64,000 bases of DNA from Hydrogenimonas urashimensis. Its GTDB lineage: Bacteria; Campylobacterota; Campylobacteria; Campylobacterales; Hydrogenimonadaceae. Below are positions 7,819-27,293 of the stretch, piece by piece. Where the stretch lies: NCBI RefSeq assembly GCF_016593255.1, contig NZ_AP023212.1, positions 1,290,001 through 1,354,000 on the forward strand, given 5' to 3'. Position numbers and translations under genes: made by a program. Below the pieces are notes generated by a model. That model ran no database searches. It saw only the letters and a program-made list of their open reading frames with translations, and was not told where the DNA came from. Every line of letters begins with the position of its first letter. Position 1 is the first letter of the stretch.

Positions 7819-8989
7819 CTACATGTGGATTCAAAAGTATCCTTTTTCCAAAGGGGACCTCTTTCTCTTCGGGCAGTACCCAGATCGTATCGTAAAACGG
7901 TTCCGTTTCGGGAAACCGCCCCTCTCCGTCGGTGAAATAGATCAGAAGTGCGGTCTGGGGCAGCTCTTTGTCTATGGTCTCGAACACCGGCCGAAAATCG
8001 GTGCCGCCGCCACCTTTGAGAGTGAAGTCGAGCACTTCGCCCGACCGGAACCGGTAGATACCCTGGATTTTGGCGTCGCATACCAGCAGATCCACTTCCG
8101 CATCGGGGAAGCTGAGCATCATCGCCTCCAGTTCGCCCATGAAAAGCCCCAGCAGTTTTTCGTCCACCGAGCCGCTGGAATCGATGGCGACGGTGACGGT
8201 GAGCCGCTCACTGGTCGTGGAAGGCAGATAGATGCCGTAAGCCAGCGCTTTTCTGTTGGGACGGGCGTAGGTGTAGTCGCTTTTGAGATGGCGGTGGATC
8301 GCCTGGTAGAGTTCGCTGCGCCAGTCGACGGAGCCTTGCACCCCTTTTTCGAAGAGCCGTTCCAGTCCGGCCGGCGTTTTGCCCTGATCCTTCGCACGTT
8401 TCAACGCCTCCTGCATGGCGTTGGCCCACATCTCTTCCAATGCCGGCTCCAGCTCCTGGGGTGGAAGGGGGAATTTCTCGCTTCCTTCTTGTTTTCGCTC
8501 TTTGGAAGGGGCCTGCTCTTTCTGGCGGTTTCTGTTCTGCTCGTTGAACCCTTCTTCGTTGCTCTCGTCGTCGTTGTACTCTTCGTTTTTGATCTCATCT
8601 TTCAAAACGGCGTAGATTGCTTCGGCGTACATGCCGGAAAAACGCGCCTCGAAGCGGGCACCCTCGGGTATGTGAAATCCGTTTTGCGCCAACAGGTCGT
8701 TGATGGCGTAATCGGTGGCGAGCTGCCAGAGCCACCCCTGGCGGGAGAGTTTGCGGTTTTCGTGGGAGAGAACATGGTGCATGACGCTGTTGGCCAGGGC
8801 AAACTCGACACTCTCCACGGGCACTTCGGCAATCCATTCGTCGTTGTATTGCAACACCCGTCCGTCGCTCAAAAAGGCTTCCACCTCGTCGCTGGACTCC
8901 ATCTTCAAGCGGCTGGCCAGCAGACCGAACCAGGGATTTCTCACCACCAGGCGCGTCTTGGCGCGGGCAATCTTCTCTTCGGGGTTCAT
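7814..8989 (-). CDS. VWA-domain protein (DUF2201-like) partner of MoxR ATPase
   Basis: This 391-residue protein has three parts. An N-terminal metallopeptidase-like region (about 15-130) has a degenerate His motif (HHVLSH at 71-76). A charged, Glu/Asn/Gln-rich linker (about 130-190) follows. The C-terminal von Willebrand A domain (about 260-390) has MIDAS residues DSSGS (270-274), the Thr of GGGGTD and the Asp of YFTDGEG. The preferred ATG overlaps the MoxR stop in an ATGA arrangement; a GTG ten codons upstream is the alternative. In MoxR/VWA pairs the ATPase loads or remodels a target through the VWA adaptor. The target here is unknown. Confidence 0.85.
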   Translation of the reverse strand: MNPEEKIARAKTRLVVRNPWFGLLASRLKMESSDEVEAFLSDGRVLQYNDEWIAEVPVESVEFALANSVMHHVLSHENRKLSRQGWLWQLATDYAINDLLAQNGFHIPEGARFEARFSGMYAEAIYAVLKDEIKNEEYNDDESNEEGFNEQNRNRQKEQAPSKERKQEGSEKFPLPPQELEPALEEMWANAMQEALKRAKDQGKTPAGLERLFEKGVQGSVDWRSELYQAIHRHLKSDYTYARPNRKALAYGIYLPSTTSERLTVTVAIDSSGSVDEKLLGLFMGELEAMMLSFPDAEVDLLVCDAKIQGIYRFRSGEVLDFTLKGGGGTDFRPVFETIDKELPQTALLIYFTDGEGRFPETEPFYDTIWVLPEEKEVPFGKRILLNPHVV

Positions 8990-9987
8990 GTCAGCAGGTA
9001 AGCGAACTTTTGTATCCACGTTTTGAAGCGGGGCGATTTCTCAAGCAGGACCCCTTTGTGCTGCAGCTCCTTGACGATCATCACCGAAAACTCCGGCGGC
9101 AGTTCCATCAGGTAGGCCAGCAGATACTCCAGCCTCTCCTTGGGCGTGTCGGCATCGATACGCTGTAGAATCATCGAAGCGAGCACATGGAGGGCGTTTG
9201 GGTCTTCGGGAATCCCGCACGTCTCCCCCTCCAGCAGCGCCTCCACGTCCGGCAGATCCTTGGCGGCGGCCCGCCAGCTCAGAAATTCCGCCGCCAGCTC
9301 CTCCCCAATACTTCCGGCAATGAGCGGCATCAGCAGTTCCGCCTCCGGCGTCGATTTCAAAATTTTGTCCACATACTCCCAGCTTCGGGGTGTGGCGAAA
9401 GAGCGATGGGACGATGTGGCATCGAACATGAAAAGGGCGTCGGGACGGGCGGCGATGAATCCGACGATGGCGGGGTCGATCCCACGTTCCGTCGCCCATC
9501 GCCGCCACTGGGCGGGATCGCTCTGCATCCGCAGATGGACGAAACGGTTGGCCAAAGGCGCGGGCATGCGGTAGACCACCCCCCGGTCGCTCTCCCTATT
9601 GCCCGCCGCCACGATGGCCCACCCTTCGGGCAGTTCGTACTCACCGATTTTTCGATCCAGTATCAGCTGGTAGGCGCTCGCCTGCACCATCGGCGCGGCG
9701 GTATTGAGCTCGTCGAGAAACAAAATCCCCTCCGCCACGCTGCCATCGGGCAGAAAGGCGGGCGGCGCCCAGACCGCCTTGTGGGCCTGCTGGTCGAAAA
9801 AGGGAATCCCCCGCAAATCGGTGGGATCGAGCAGAGAGAGCCGCAGGTCGACAAAGCCGATCCCCTTCTCTTCGGCGATTTGCCGGACGATGGAGGATTT
9901 GCCGATACCCGGTGGCCCCCAGAGAAAGAGCGGCACCCGCTCCTCCACCAGGTGGGCGACCGCCGTTTTCGCTTCATTTGGTTTCAA
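8986..9987 (-). CDS. MoxR-family AAA+ ATPase
   Basis: This 333-residue chaperone-like ATPase has Walker A GPPGIGKSS at about 24-32, Walker B ILFLDEL at about 88-94 and a sensor-1 AAGN near 130, followed by an Arg-rich lid region. The start is a TTG preceded by AAAGGA at eight bases; no better ATG fits. The 3' end overlaps the VWA gene by four bases, so equimolar production is likely. It stands 55 bases after the BRCT-like/LRV gene in the same operon. Confidence 0.92.
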   Translation of the reverse strand: MKPNEAKTAVAHLVEERVPLFLWGPPGIGKSSIVRQIAEEKGIGFVDLRLSLLDPTDLRGIPFFDQQAHKAVWAPPAFLPDGSVAEGILFLDELNTAAPMVQASAYQLILDRKIGEYELPEGWAIVAAGNRESDRGVVYRMPAPLANRFVHLRMQSDPAQWRRWATERGIDPAIVGFIAARPDALFMFDATSSHRSFATPRSWEYVDKILKSTPEAELLMPLIAGSIGEELAAEFLSWRAAAKDLPDVEALLEGETCGIPEDPNALHVLASMILQRIDADTPKERLEYLLAYLMELPPEFSVMIVKELQHKGVLLEKSPRFKTWIQKFAYLLT

Positions 9988-10008
9988 GAGACAATCCTTT
10001 GAATTTCG

Positions 10009-10022
10009 GTGATTGGTGATTG
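10009..10022. repeat. Tandem heptamer repeat
   Basis: Two exact copies of GTGATTG stand head to tail in the gap between the LRV gene and the MoxR gene. It is one of several period-7 tracts in this part of the window. Confidence 0.5.
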
Positions 10023-10042
10023 GAGAGTTGGATGAATGGCGG

Positions 10043-11428
10043 TCATTGCATTCCCAGGTTTTGGCGTATATAGTCTCCGAACGCTTCGTTACGCTTGAGA
10101 ATCTGGTTCAGTTCGCCATCGGTCTGGTAGGCAAGCAGAATCTCGATGGGGGTGGCCGGGTTGGCGGCCAGGGCTTTCTGGATGTCTTTCTCCTTGATTT
10201 TGGAAAAGTTGCGCAAAAGCCGCTCGGGGGTGGAGGGGTTTTGGGCCAGCGCGACATAGAGCGCTTTGTCCCGTACCCGCGTAAGTCGCTCCAATAGCGC
10301 CTTGGGCGCAGAGGGGTTGCCCGCCAGGGCACGCAGGATGGATGGCATGCGTGTCCGCTCCAACCTCTCCGGCAGCTCGACGGGCAACGCCTCGTTGGAA
10401 GCCAGGGCGACGAGAACGCTTTCGATACCGCTCTCCATCAGCTTTTCGAACGCCTCTTTTTCCAGCCGCTCGTTGGAAGCCAGGGCGCACAGTATCTCCT
10501 CCTCCTTTTCATCCACCAGCCGTTGGAGCGTCTTTGCATCGAAGGGTTGATGGGTCGCCACGGATTGGCGAACCTTCGGCGGTCCGGTTTGCATCAAGGT
10601 TTCGCGCACCGCATCCGAGAGAGAGGGGTTTCTCGCCAATCCTTCCAGTACCCACACATCCTCTTCTCTCACCAGCCGCTCCTGCATCGCTTCGGGCAGG
10701 GAAGGGTGGGCCGCGAGCAATCCCCGCAGTCTGGTCTCATCTTTTTGCAAAAAGGAAAGAAGCAGCGGTTCGGGAAGGGCGGGGTTGGAAAGCAACGCTT
10801 CATGCAGCGATCTGGGCATCCAGGCATCCTGGCTTCGCTGGGTGATTTCATAGTCGGGAATCTTGGTCAGCGCCTCCAGAAGCGCCGGATTGTCAGCCTG
10901 TGCCGCCACCAGAAAGAGCCCGACGGGCGAATACTGGATATTGTGGTTTCTCTTAATGTCAGGATAGAAACGGGCCACCACACTGCCTGCGATATCGCGG
11001 TTTTCATCGCTTTCGTAAGGCCCCAGACCTTCCCAGTCGTAGCGCTTGAGAATGTCGCAGAAGAGGTCGTCGCCGATGGCCGGGTTGTGCAGCAGATTGA
11101 TCATCCGCTCTCTGTTTGGAAAAAGGGTGAGGCTGGCCAGCAGCGATTCGGCGTCGATATGGGTGGCGTACCACCGCTCCAACGCTTCCAGCGTCACCAC
11201 CGGTATGCCCGCTTTTTCCTGCGCGTCGCTCCACGCCTCTTCCACCGGATTGACCAGCCGTCCAAGAACGATAAGGCCAATCTCTTCGTCCTCCATCGAC
11301 TTCGCTCTTTGGGCCCCCACACGATCCAAAAAGAGTTCGATATCCTCTTCGCTCATCGTCCGGGTACGCCCCAGAAACAAAACCCGCTTCCCGGCAACCT
11401 GCGCCACAGCCTCTTCCAGTCTCACCAT
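10043..11428 (-). CDS. BRCT-like domain plus leucine-rich-variant (LRV) repeat protein
   Basis: This 461-residue cytosolic protein begins with a region at about 8-80 that resembles a BRCT domain. It has GKRVLFLGRT, a two-helix layout, a GLIVLG strand, then GIPVVTLEALERW with the typical late Trp. The rest is a solenoid of repeats of about 22-24 residues with the pattern ALAxNPxxPxxLLxRL, as in LRV or HEAT-like proteins, clearest at about 255-440. The ATG at 11428 is chosen because it follows the ankyrin stop by one base; the open frame extends further upstream, inside the ankyrin gene. It is probably a scaffold or target-recognition partner for the MoxR/VWA pair (inference). Confidence 0.75.
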   Translation of the reverse strand: MVRLEEAVAQVAGKRVLFLGRTRTMSEEDIELFLDRVGAQRAKSMEDEEIGLIVLGRLVNPVEEAWSDAQEKAGIPVVTLEALERWYATHIDAESLLASLTLFPNRERMINLLHNPAIGDDLFCDILKRYDWEGLGPYESDENRDIAGSVVARFYPDIKRNHNIQYSPVGLFLVAAQADNPALLEALTKIPDYEITQRSQDAWMPRSLHEALLSNPALPEPLLLSFLQKDETRLRGLLAAHPSLPEAMQERLVREEDVWVLEGLARNPSLSDAVRETLMQTGPPKVRQSVATHQPFDAKTLQRLVDEKEEEILCALASNERLEKEAFEKLMESGIESVLVALASNEALPVELPERLERTRMPSILRALAGNPSAPKALLERLTRVRDKALYVALAQNPSTPERLLRNFSKIKEKDIQKALAANPATPIEILLAYQTDGELNQILKRNEAFGDYIRQNLGMQ

Positions 11429-11429
11429 C

Positions 11430-11924
11430 TCAGAAAGGGTTCTCCATCTTCGCTTCGATCCACCGGCTCGCCCGCTCTCTACGGAGCCTTTTCGCGAAAT
11501 CGGCGGCCGTCCAACCGAATTCATCCTGGGCGTAAATGTCCGCCCCGTTGGCAAAAAGGAGTTCCATCATCTCGATATAGTCGAAAGAGGCGGCCAGCAT
11601 TAAAACCGTCATACCACTCTTTCGGCGTGTCGTCGCCGGATCGAGCCCTTTTTCGATGAAAAGCTCCACCAGGTCCAAGCGGTTCTTCTCCACCGCCTCA
11701 TCCAGCAGGCTTACCCCCTCTTCCGTCGTCCACGTCAGGTCGGCACCCCGCGCCAGGAGCAGCTCCACCATCTTTCTGGATGCGCCGCTCTTGATGGCGA
11801 CTAAAAGCAGCGGCCACCCTCTCTCATCGGTCATGTTTGCGTCAGCCGCTTCCAGCAGACGTTCGACTTCGTTTAACGCATCGGCTTTCACCGCTTCGAT
11901 CAATTTATTTTTATTATCATTCAT
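11430..11924 (-). CDS. Ankyrin-repeat protein
   Basis: This 164-residue protein consists of four or five ankyrin repeats (for example GWPLLLVAIKSGASRKMVELLLARGADL and GMTVLMLAASFDYIEMMELLFANGADI). It has no signal peptide or membrane segment and is probably a protein-binding module. It is the first gene of the four-gene operon with the BRCT-like/LRV, MoxR and VWA genes, one base from the next start. An AT-rich tract with heptamer repeats precedes it. Confidence 0.88.
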   Translation of the reverse strand: MNDNKNKLIEAVKADALNEVERLLEAADANMTDERGWPLLLVAIKSGASRKMVELLLARGADLTWTTEEGVSLLDEAVEKNRLDLVELFIEKGLDPATTRRKSGMTVLMLAASFDYIEMMELLFANGADIYAQDEFGWTAADFAKRLRRERASRWIEAKMENPF

Positions 11925-11969
11925 AAGAAGATTATAGCAAGAACTCTGATAGCAATTTTTCTTTTTCGG

Positions 11970-11997
11970 TTTTTAGTTTTTAGTTTTTAGTTTTTCA
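11970..11997. repeat. Tandem heptamer repeat (TTTTTAG)
   Basis: Three exact copies of TTTTTAG (11970-11990) and a fourth partial copy lie between the ankyrin gene and tRNA-Arg. Because the copy length is seven, changes in copy number would alter the spacing upstream of the ankyrin operon. Confidence 0.6.
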
Positions 11998-12004
11998 CTA
12001 GGAG

Positions 12005-12081
12005 TGGTGACCCCGGCGCGATTCGAACGCGCGGCCTTCGGATTAGGAATCCGATGCTCTATCCTGCTGAGCTACGGGGTC
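12005..12081 (-). tRNA. tRNA-Arg (anticodon CCT)
   Basis: A 77-base cloverleaf has acceptor pairs GACCCCG/CGGGGTC, discriminator A, encoded CCA and T-loop GTTCGAATC. The seven-base anticodon loop TTCCTAA gives anticodon CCT (reads AGG). It stands alone, next to the accessory islet, and could have served as an integration site. Confidence 0.95.
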
Positions 12082-12133
12082 TGGTTTCGAGAGTTTAAAA
12101 AGATTGAGGAGGTATGGTGCCCCAATGAGGAGC

Positions 12134-12160
12134 AGGGAAAGAGCAGAGCGCTCTTTCCCT
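12134..12160. terminator. Perfect hairpin between fusA and tRNA-Arg
   Basis: Eleven-base-pair arms (12134-12144 and 12150-12160) enclose a five-base loop. No T-run follows on either strand, so it may be a processing or weak termination signal and not a classical terminator. Confidence 0.4.
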
Positions 12161-12166
12161 TCAATT

Positions 12167-12187
12167 CACTGTTCCCTGTTCACAGTT
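12167..12187. repeat. Tandem heptamer repeat
   Basis: Three consecutive related heptamers, CACTGTT, CCCTGTT and CACAGTT, lie between the hairpin and the fusA terminator hairpin. Confidence 0.45.
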
Positions 12188-12193
12188 GACCGG

Positions 12194-12215
12194 AAGACCG
12201 GAGAAATCCGGTCTT
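12194..12215 (-). terminator. Hairpin just after fusA
   Basis: Nine-base-pair arms (12194-12202 and 12207-12215) close a four-base loop five bases beyond the fusA stop codon. There is no U-tract, so its strength as a terminator is uncertain. It marks the end of the rpsL-rpsG-fusA transcript. Confidence 0.45.
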
Positions 12216-12219
12216 TCCA

Positions 12220-14295
<2,076 letters not shown>

Positions 14296-14411
14296 CTGGT
14301 TTTCCTTTTAACGTTGGTAAAATTTGGGGGATTATAGCAAACAGTCGTTTAAAAAATTCCAAACAGGCCAAGCCTGTCTGGAGCATGTAGACAAGTAAAG
14401 GTCTGAGTCGC

Positions 14412-14903
<492 letters not shown>

Positions 14904-14907
14904 TTAA

Positions 14908-15279
14908 TTATTTGGGGCGCTTCGCACCATACTTGGAGCGTGACACACGGCGGTTTGCGACACCGGCAGTATCGAGCGCACCGCGTACGATATGGTACTT
15001 GACACCCGGAAGGTCTTTGACACGGCCGCCGCGTACGAGTACGATGGAGTGTTCTTGCAGGTTGTGTCCCTCTCCGGGGATGTAACTGATGACCTCGAAA
15101 CCGCTTGTAAGACGGACCTTCGCGACTTTACGAAGCGCCGAGTTCGGTTTTTTCGGTGTCGTGGTATAGACGCGCGTGCAGACGCCGCGTCGCTGCGGAC
15201 ACTTGACCAGTGCCGGAGACTTCGATTTTTTGATGACCTTTTTGCGTTCCTTGGGGACCAATTGGTTAATGGTAGGCAC
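14908..15279 (-). CDS. rpsL: 30S ribosomal protein S12
   Basis: This 123-residue decoding-centre protein contains the conserved segment [17 protein letters not shown], including the Lys associated with streptomycin sensitivity, and [12 protein letters not shown]. It is the first gene of the str operon, behind an AT-rich leader with a TATAAT box. Confidence 0.98.
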   Translation of the reverse strand: MPTINQLVPKERKKVIKKSKSPALVKCPQRRGVCTRVYTTTPKKPNSALRKVAKVRLTSGFEVISYIPGEGHNLQEHSIVLVRGGRVKDLPGVKYHIVRGALDTAGVANRRVSRSKYGAKRPK

Positions 15280-15340
15280 TCAAATTCCTTTCTTGTAGAT
15301 AGATTTCTCAAAATTGATGGCAAATAATAGCCAAAGAAAT

Positions 15341-15346
15341 ATTATA
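15341..15346 (-). promoter_or_regulatory. -10 box for the rpsL operon
   Basis: A perfect TATAAT on the minus strand lies in a very AT-rich stretch 62 bases before rpsL, beyond the end of rpoC. No clear -35 is visible, as is common in Campylobacterota. It would allow the str genes to be made independently of rpoBC. Confidence 0.5.
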
Positions 15347-15396
15347 TTTAACTTAAATTAAGTAACTTTTAATTTTTTAGGATCCCCGGTGGGCAG

Positions 15397-24074
<8,678 letters not shown>

Positions 24075-24166
24075 CTAAGACCTCATTCAGTAGTGTGTTG
24101 CATAGGAAGTACCTGGATTCGGTACGAAAGTTAAGCGTAAAGCTAATAGTGTAGTGCAAAACGGAT

Positions 24167-24191
24167 AAAGGGAAGGTTGTGCCTTCCCTTT
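24167..24191 (-). terminator. rplL-rpoB attenuator-type hairpin
   Basis: Ten-base-pair perfect arms (24167-24176 and 24182-24191) with a five-base loop lie 20 bases after rplL. Downstream on the transcript come only scattered Us (ATCCGTTTTGC). In other bacteria a partial terminator or RNase III site at this place sets the rpoBC to rplJL ratio, and this hairpin is in the right position to do the same. Confidence 0.6.
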
Positions 24192-24210
24192 ATATATCTG
24201 TTTTAAAATG

Positions 24211-24585
24211 TTATTTAACTTCGACAGTCGCGCCAGCTTCTTCGAATTTGGTTTTGAGCTCTTCGGCCTCTTCTTTGCTGACACCTTCTTTGATGGTTGT
24301 CGGTGCATTGTCCACAGCCTCTTTCGCCTCTTTGAGTCCAAGACCAGTCACTTCGCGGACCACTTTGATGACGTTGATCTTCTTGGCGCCCGGGCTGGTC
24401 AGGACCACGTCGAATTCGGTCTTCTCTTCTGCCGCGCCGCCCGCTTCGCCGCCGGCCGCGCCGGCTACGACCATCGGAGTTGCGGAAACGCCGAAACGCT
24501 CTTCAAACTCTTTGACGAGCTCGTTGAGCTCGAGAACAGACAAACCTTCAATGTATTCAAACAATTCTTCTTTCGTAATTGCCAT
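24211..24585 (-). CDS. rplL: 50S ribosomal protein L7/L12
   Basis: This 124-residue stalk protein recruits translation GTPases. It has an N-terminal dimerisation helix, an Ala/Gly-rich hinge (about 40-55) and a C-terminal domain with [15 protein letters not shown]. It follows rplJ by 59 bases. Confidence 0.98.
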   Translation of the reverse strand: MAITKEELFEYIEGLSVLELNELVKEFEERFGVSATPMVVAGAAGGEAGGAAEEKTEFDVVLTSPGAKKINVIKVVREVTGLGLKEAKEAVDNAPTTIKEGVSKEEAEELKTKFEEAGATVEVK

Positions 24586-24644
24586 CGTTATCTCCTCTAA
24601 TAGATAATATTTTCCGGCGGCCAGACCGCCGTTTTACGCTGCGA

Positions 24645-25130
24645 TCAGGCAGCCTCTTCTTCTTTTTTCTTCGCCAGGTTGTCGAGTCCGGCCGCCAGGT
24701 TGCGCAGTGGCGCAGTCCAGACAGACAGCAGCATGCCGAGAAGCTCTTCGCGCCCCGCCAGTTTGCTGTACTCGTCGATCTTTGCCGCATCGACGGGCTG
24801 CTTGTCGATGACGCCGCTTTTGATGACGAATTTGTCGTTCTCTTTCGCGTATTTCGCGACAGCTTTGGCGGTAGCGATCGGGTCTTCTCCCCAGACAGCC
24901 ATGTTCGTATCGATCAGTTCCACCCCTTCGATACCCGCATTTTTGAATGCGATGTTCGCCAGTGTGTTTTTGATGACACGCGCACCCAGTCCGGCTTCGT
25001 ATCCGATTTTACGGAACTCTTCCATCTCCTTGACCGTCATCCCTTTGAAATCGACGATGACAACGCAGTTGGCCTGTCCGAACGCATCGGAAAGTTCCGC
25101 TACCAGCTGTTCTTTTTCGCTTCGGGTCAT
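24645..25130 (-). CDS. rplJ: 50S ribosomal protein L10
   Basis: This 161-residue stalk base protein anchors L7/L12 dimers to 23S rRNA. The N-terminal rRNA-binding domain carries VVIDFKGMTVKEMEEFR-like sequence, and the C-terminal helix has hydrophobic heptads for L12 dimers. It starts with ATG behind GGAGGAAAC and is preceded by a 100-base leader that may be its autoregulatory site. Confidence 0.97.
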   Translation of the reverse strand: MTRSEKEQLVAELSDAFGQANCVVIVDFKGMTVKEMEEFRKIGYEAGLGARVIKNTLANIAFKNAGIEGVELIDTNMAVWGEDPIATAKAVAKYAKENDKFVIKSGVIDKQPVDAAKIDEYSKLAGREELLGMLLSVWTAPLRNLAAGLDNLAKKKEEEAA

Positions 25131-25232
25131 GTTTCCTCCTTTCCGACCGAGACTTCAAGAAGGGCGGCGTAATGCCGTTTAAGCTTTCGCCCCTAACTAT
25201 CTCCAGTCTAAGATAAAGCGCACCGGGCGCTT
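25131..25232 (-). promoter_or_regulatory. Candidate L10 autoregulatory leader
   Basis: The 100 bases between rplA and rplJ include a palindrome at the rplA stop (25216-25232) and a structured, purine-rich segment before the rplJ ribosome binding site. In many bacteria the L10-(L12)4 complex represses its own mRNA at this position. The identification rests on position and possible folding, not on a recognised consensus. Confidence 0.4.
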
Positions 25233-25935
25233 ACTTGATCTCCATCAGCTCGTTGGTGTCGAGTTTGACCGAGGGACTCATCGTCAGTGAGAGCGCAGCG
25301 TTTTGGATGTAGCGTCCTTTCGCTGCCGCGGGTTTTTGCCTGTTGATCGCCGCGACGAATGCTTTGAGGTTCTCGGCGAGCTTTTCGGCATCGAAGCTCG
25401 CTTTGCCGATACCGGCATGGATGTTTCCCTTCTTGTCGACGCGGAAGTTGACCTGTCCGCCTTTGGCATTTTTGACACCCTGGGCAACATCCATCGTGAC
25501 GGTGCCGGTCTTGGGGTTCGGCATCAACCCTTTGGGCCCGAGGATACGGCCTATTTTACCGACCTGTCCCATCATATCGGGGGTTGCAATGACAATATCG
25601 AAATCGAGGTTGCCGTTTTGGATCTCTTCGACAAGATCCTCCGCTCCGACGACGTCGGCACCCGCCTCTTTCGCTTCGTCGGCTTTCGCACCCTTCGCGA
25701 AGACGGCGACACGGACGGTTTTGCCTGTTCCGTGGGGAAGGACGACGGCACCGCGGACCATCTGGTCCGCATGGCGGGGGTCGACGTTCAGGCGCAGTGC
25801 CAGTTCGACCGTTTCATCGAACTTCGCAGATTTGAGATCTTTGACGAGTTTTGTCGCCTCCTCGACCGAGTAGGTTTTGTTGGTATCGATTTTTTCGAGC
25901 AGTTTCTGGACTCGTTTGGAAAGTTTCTTGGACAT
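25231..25935 (-). CDS. rplA: 50S ribosomal protein L1
   Basis: This 234-residue protein forms the mobile L1 stalk and helps release deacylated tRNA. The signature segment around [17 protein letters not shown] and the [18 protein letters not shown] motif are intact. It lies 63 bases after rplK. Confidence 0.98.
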   Translation of the reverse strand: MSKKLSKRVQKLLEKIDTNKTYSVEEATKLVKDLKSAKFDETVELALRLNVDPRHADQMVRGAVVLPHGTGKTVRVAVFAKGAKADEAKEAGADVVGAEDLVEEIQNGNLDFDIVIATPDMMGQVGKIGRILGPKGLMPNPKTGTVTMDVAQGVKNAKGGQVNFRVDKKGNIHAGIGKASFDAEKLAENLKAFVAAINRQKPAAAKGRYIQNAALSLTMSPSVKLDTNELMEIK

Positions 25936-25998
25936 TATCTATTCTCCGCAAATGTATTTTTTGCTACCGCATCTTTTCGATCTGGCGGTGAAGATCGT

Positions 25999-26424
25999 TT
26001 AGTCGACAACCTCGACACCCATGCTTCGGCAGCTTCCTTCGATAATCTTGGCGGCCGCTTCCTCATCGTGAGCGTTCAGGTCATCCATTTTCGTTTTAAC
26101 GATGTTCATGATCTGTTCGCGAGTGATTTTTCCGACTTTGTTCTTCAGCGGATTGTCACTGCCCTTCTGCAGACCGATCTCTTTTTTGATCAGGTCGGTG
26201 ACCGGAGGCTTCTTCGTCACGAAAGTGAAACTTCTGTCGGAATAGACGGTGATGACGACGGGGATGTTGTATCCCATCATATCTTTCGTCTTTTCGTTGA
26301 ACGCTTTGCAGAACTCCATGATGTTCACACCGCGTTGTCCCAGTGCGGGTCCTACCGGAGGAGACGGGTTCGCCTTCCCGGCAGGAATCTGCAACTTGAA
26401 TTCATCAACAACTTTTTTTGCCAT
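25999..26424 (-). CDS. rplK: 50S ribosomal protein L11
   Basis: This 141-residue GTPase-centre protein has the N-terminal Pro-rich segment ([19 protein letters not shown]) and the C-terminal rRNA-binding domain. It lies 29 bases after nusG. Confidence 0.98.
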   Translation of the reverse strand: MAKKVVDEFKLQIPAGKANPSPPVGPALGQRGVNIMEFCKAFNEKTKDMMGYNIPVVITVYSDRSFTFVTKKPPVTDLIKKEIGLQKGSDNPLKNKVGKITREQIMNIVKTKMDDLNAHDEEAAAKIIEGSCRSMGVEVVD

Positions 26425-26453
26425 TGCGTATCCCTTCTATATGAGTTTGATAT

Positions 26454-26984
26454 TCAGATGATTTTTTCGACCTGCGAGTAGAGGATCTCTACCGGCGTGC
26501 TACGTCCGAAGATCGAGACGTTGAGCTTCAGCTTACCGTGTTCAAGATCGTACTCCTCCACCATTCCGGTGAAGTTGGCGAAAGGACCCTCGATGATCCG
26601 GACCATTTCGCCCGGCTCGAAAGAGATTTTCGGTTTCGGAGCCGCTCTGTTTTGAATTTTGTCCAGAATGTTTTTGACATCTTTCTCGCTCAGGGGCGTC
26701 GGTTTTTTCGACTCACCGATAAAGCGAGAAACACGCGGCAGCGACTGGATCTTGTGCCACAAGTCGGTGTCAAGATCCATTTTCGCGAAAACGTATCCCG
26801 GATAGAGCGACCGTTCGGTGATCTTCTTTTTTCCGTTTTTGACTTCGATCACATCCTCTGTCGGAACGACGATCTCTTCGATCTTGTCCTCGATGCCCAA
26901 TTGCTTGGCCATCGTTTCGATAGCGTTTTTCACGCTTCTTTCGCTTCCCGCATAGGTCTGTATTGCGTACCATTTTGCTGCCAT
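26454..26984 (-). CDS. nusG: Transcription elongation factor NusG
   Basis: This 176-residue factor has an NGN domain starting [14 protein letters not shown]. The C-terminal KOW domain ([20 protein letters not shown]) couples RNA polymerase to the ribosome or Rho. It follows secE by nine bases. Confidence 0.98.
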   Translation of the reverse strand: MAAKWYAIQTYAGSERSVKNAIETMAKQLGIEDKIEEIVVPTEDVIEVKNGKKKITERSLYPGYVFAKMDLDTDLWHKIQSLPRVSRFIGESKKPTPLSEKDVKNILDKIQNRAAPKPKISFEPGEMVRIIEGPFANFTGMVEEYDLEHGKLKLNVSIFGRSTPVEILYSQVEKII

Positions 26985-26993
26985 CGTGTCTCC

Positions 26994-27173
26994 TTAGATC
27001 AACGCAGAGAGAGATGCAGACATGATCAGATCGATCAGCGCCAGGAAAAGCGATACGACTGTCACGACGACGAAGACGGCGAAAAATGCCTGTCGAACCT
27101 GCATTTTGGTTGGAAAAATGACTTTGGATAGTTCTATTTTTGCATGGTTGACATAGTTTATCAATTTTTCCAT
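26994..27173 (-). CDS. secE: Preprotein translocase subunit SecE
   Basis: This 59-residue, one-helix form of SecE stabilises SecY in the inner membrane. It has an amphipathic N-terminal segment (LINYVNHAKIELSKVIFP) with the conserved Lys-Val-x-x-Pro pattern. A single membrane helix of about 25 residues (FFAVFVVVTVVSLFLALIDLIM) follows. The gene order tuf, rpmG, tRNA-Trp, secE, nusG supports the call. The start ATG at 27173 has AAGGAAAT upstream. Confidence 0.95.
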   Translation of the reverse strand: MEKLINYVNHAKIELSKVIFPTKMQVRQAFFAVFVVVTVVSLFLALIDLIMSASLSALI

Positions 27174-27191
27174 GATTTCATTTCCTTAACG

Positions 27192-27267
27192 TGGCAGGGC
27201 AGGAGGGACTCGAACCCACAACCTACGGTTTTGGAGACCGTTGCTCTACCATTGGAGCTACTGCCCT
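27192..27267 (-). tRNA. tRNA-Trp (anticodon CCA)
   Basis: A 76-base cloverleaf has acceptor AGGGCAG/CTGCCCT, discriminator G and encoded CCA. The anticodon loop CTCCAAA gives anticodon CCA. It sits between rpmG and secE on the same transcript. Confidence 0.96.
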
Positions 27268-27293
27268 AGAACAAAGCGAAACCCGCTCGGGGT

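Noticed and set aside
6580-12200. CRISPR-like array from the repeated short motifs
   Set aside because: The repeats are seven bases long, adjacent and without spacers.
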